NCBI GenBank assembly: GCA_946479475.1
Contig: CAMLGG010000102.1
Location: 1-16,694 of the forward strand
DNA length: 16,694 bases
Reading direction: 5' to 3'
DNA from: an uncultured Ideonella sp.
GTDB taxonomy: Bacteria > Pseudomonadota > Gammaproteobacteria > Burkholderiales > Burkholderiaceae
Below, piece by piece: positions 15,480 through 16,694 of this stretch (the stretch's first letter is position 1; each line of letters starts with the position of its first letter). The notes below the pieces were generated by a model. The model worked only from the letters and a program-made list of their open reading frames with translations, was not told where the DNA came from and made no database searches. Position numbers and translations under genes: made by a program.

Positions 15480-16546
15480 GCCTGCCCTTGTCCTCGCCGG
15501 TGGCGTCACGGGTCGCCGTCGATGTCGACAGCGATGGCCGACGCCGGCGGCGGCTGCTCGCGGTGCTGGCCGTGCTGTCGCTGCTGCTCGCTGGCCTGGG
15601 CGTGGTCGCCGGCCCGGCCGGCCTGTCCTGGCAGGAGTTCGCTGCCGACCTGCAGGGCGACCAGGCGATGCTGATCCTCGGCCAGATCCGCGCGCCGCGG
15701 ACCCTCGGGGCCTGGGCCGTGGGCGCGCTGTTGGGCCTTTCGGGCGCGATTGCGCAAGGCCTGTTCCGCAATCCGCTGGCCGACCCGTACCTGCTCGGCA
15801 CCGCGGCAGGTGCCGGGCTGGCCGTGGTGCTCGTGCTGGCGGGCGCCTCGATGGGCGGGATCGCGATCGGACTGGCGGGCGCGCAGTGGCTCGCGCGGCT
15901 GGGCCTGGTCGTGGCGGCGTTCGCCGGCGCCCTCGCGGGCCTGGTGCTCACACTCGTCATGGCGCGTGGCGCGAGAGAGCCGATGCGCCTGCTGCTGGCC
16001 GGCGTCGTGGTGGGTGTGGTGCTGGGCGCCGCGAGCGACCTGGTGACGACGGTGTCGCCCGAGGCGCTGCGGGGGAAGCAGAGCTTCCTGCTGGGCAGCA
16101 CCGGTTTCCTGGGCTGGGCCAGCTGCGCCTGGCTCTTCGCCGGGCTCGCGTTGCTGCTGCCGTTCGCGCGCCGGCATGCACGCGCGCTCGATGCGCTGAC
16201 GCTCGGCGAGGACAGCGCCGCCAGCCTGGGGCTGGCCCTGGCGCGGCTGCGCCTGGTGCTGGTGAGCGTGCTGGCGCTCGGCACCGGACTGGCGGTGTCG
16301 CAGGCGGGCCTCGTGGCGTTCGTCGGCCTCGTCGCGCCTCACCTCGTGCGCCGTCATGCGCCGGCGCCGCAAAGCTACACGCTGCTGGCCAGCGCGGCCA
16401 TGGGTGGCGTGCTGCTGCTCGGCGCCGACGTCGCCGCACGCGGCCTCGTCGCGCCGCAGGAACTGCCGGTCGGCGTGGTGACGGCGCTGCTCGGCGGCGG
16501 CTACCTGATGTGGCTGTTGCACCGAAGGGAGGCAGGCGGTGCTTGA
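15476..16546 (+). CDS. btuC: Cobalamin ABC transporter permease (BtuC, FecCD family)
   Basis: BtuC forms the membrane channel of the B12 importer as a dimer. The 356-residue protein is strongly hydrophobic, with roughly ten membrane helices after a charged N-terminal stretch (DSDGRRRRR, about 19-27). Family motifs include LGQIRAPRTLGAWAVGALLGLSGAIAQGLFRNPLADPYLLGTAAGAGLA split over two helices, then TLGEDSAASLGL, the loop that contacts the ATPase, and LVAFVGLVAPHLVRR, the FecCD signature near residue 285. The GTG at 15476 was chosen because AGGAGG (15463-15468) sits 7 nt upstream and GTGA overlaps the btuF stop. The 3' end overlaps the btuD start by 8 nt. Confidence 0.92.
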   Translation: MSLPLSSPVASRVAVDVDSDGRRRRRLLAVLAVLSLLLAGLGVVAGPAGLSWQEFAADLQGDQAMLILGQIRAPRTLGAWAVGALLGLSGAIAQGLFRNPLADPYLLGTAAGAGLAVVLVLAGASMGGIAIGLAGAQWLARLGLVVAAFAGALAGLVLTLVMARGAREPMRLLLAGVVVGVVLGAASDLVTTVSPEALRGKQSFLLGSTGFLGWASCAWLFAGLALLLPFARRHARALDALTLGEDSAASLGLALARLRLVLVSVLALGTGLAVSQAGLVAFVGLVAPHLVRRHAPAPQSYTLLASAAMGGVLLLGADVAARGLVAPQELPVGVVTALLGGGYLMWLLHRREAGGA

Positions 16547-16694
16547 GGCGCAAGGCCTGGTCGTCGAGCTGGGTCGCCGCGCTGTGCTGCACGGCGTCAG
16601 CGCTGTGATGCGCCCGGGCTGGACGGCCATCGTCGGCCCGAACGGCGCGGGCAAATCGACGCTGCTGCGCGCGCTCGCCGGCCTCATCGAGCCT
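16539..16694 (+). CDS. btuD: Cobalamin ABC transporter ATPase (BtuD), 5' part only
   Basis: The frame is open from a GTG at 16539 to the window edge (52 codons), so only the N-terminus is seen. It starts LEAQGLVVELGRRAVLHGVS, the usual A-loop region of an ABC ATPase, and reaches the Walker A motif GPNGAGKST at about residues 35-43, followed by LLRALAGL. AAGGGAGG (16525-16532) lies 6 nt upstream of the GTG. It directly follows btuC, overlapping it by 8 nt, so it is the energy-supplying subunit of the B12 importer. The signature, Walker B and switch regions lie beyond the window. Confidence 0.9.
   Translation, partial: MLEAQGLVVELGRRAVLHGVSAVMRPGWTAIVGPNGAGKSTLLRALAGLIEP

Noticed and set aside
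12822..15509. 895-codon open frame on the minus strand opposite btuB, cobU and btuF
   Set aside because: It is a shadow of high-GC third-position bias: low-complexity composition, no recognisable domain, and fully antisense to conserved genes.

Overview
The window is high-GC DNA (a sample coding row counts 44/60 G+C) with tightly packed, overlapping genes. Protein sequences and gene order fit a betaproteobacterium of the order Burkholderiales, in the Comamonadaceae / Rubrivivax-Leptothrix range. The placement rests on remembered protein sequences, such as the VFVNRLQF motif of PanC, and on a GC-rich two-hairpin spacer between panB and panC that resembles dispersed repeats of that group. No database search was possible.

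Layout. (1) 2-409, +: 3' end of a SPOR-domain gene. (2) 612-8072, +: an eight-gene vitamin/cofactor cluster, panB-panC-bioB-(serine dehydratase-like)-panD-bioA-bioD-bioF. It mixes pantothenate synthesis (PanB, PanC, PanD) with the four late steps of biotin synthesis (BioF, BioA, BioD, BioB), and a PLP-dependent serine/threonine dehydratase homologue sits in the middle. From panC on, gaps are 30 nt or less or genes overlap, so one transcript is likely. (3) 8076-8602, -: two tiny overlapping genes of unknown function, about 57% G+C in the rows counted by hand, with textbook Shine-Dalgarno sequences. They look like a small acquired cassette. (4) 8745-11609, -: a four-gene redox cluster, transcribed as outer-membrane beta-barrel protein, exported FMN-binding-domain protein, ApbE flavin transferase, and four-helix membrane protein with histidines placed as if for two hemes. 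A Fur-box-like palindrome lies in its promoter. (5) 11786-16694, +: a cobalamin salvage operon comprising a -10-like element, cobalamin riboswitch, btuB, cobU, btuF, btuC and the 5' end of btuD.

How the parts work together. The pan/bio cluster supplies the CoA precursor and biotin, which meet at acetyl-CoA carboxylase. Pimeloyl-forming genes (bioC/bioH or equivalents) are not in the window. The B12 operon moves cobalamin or cobinamide across the outer membrane (BtuB with TonB), through the periplasm (BtuF) and the inner membrane (BtuCD). CobU prepares salvaged cobinamide for nucleotide-loop assembly, and the riboswitch should shut the operon off when cobalamin is plentiful. The redox cluster reads as an electron path from an inner-membrane heme protein to a periplasmic protein carrying covalent FMN, with an outer-membrane protein of unknown role; the possible Fur site suggests a link to iron. 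That cluster is the best candidate here for an under-described system.
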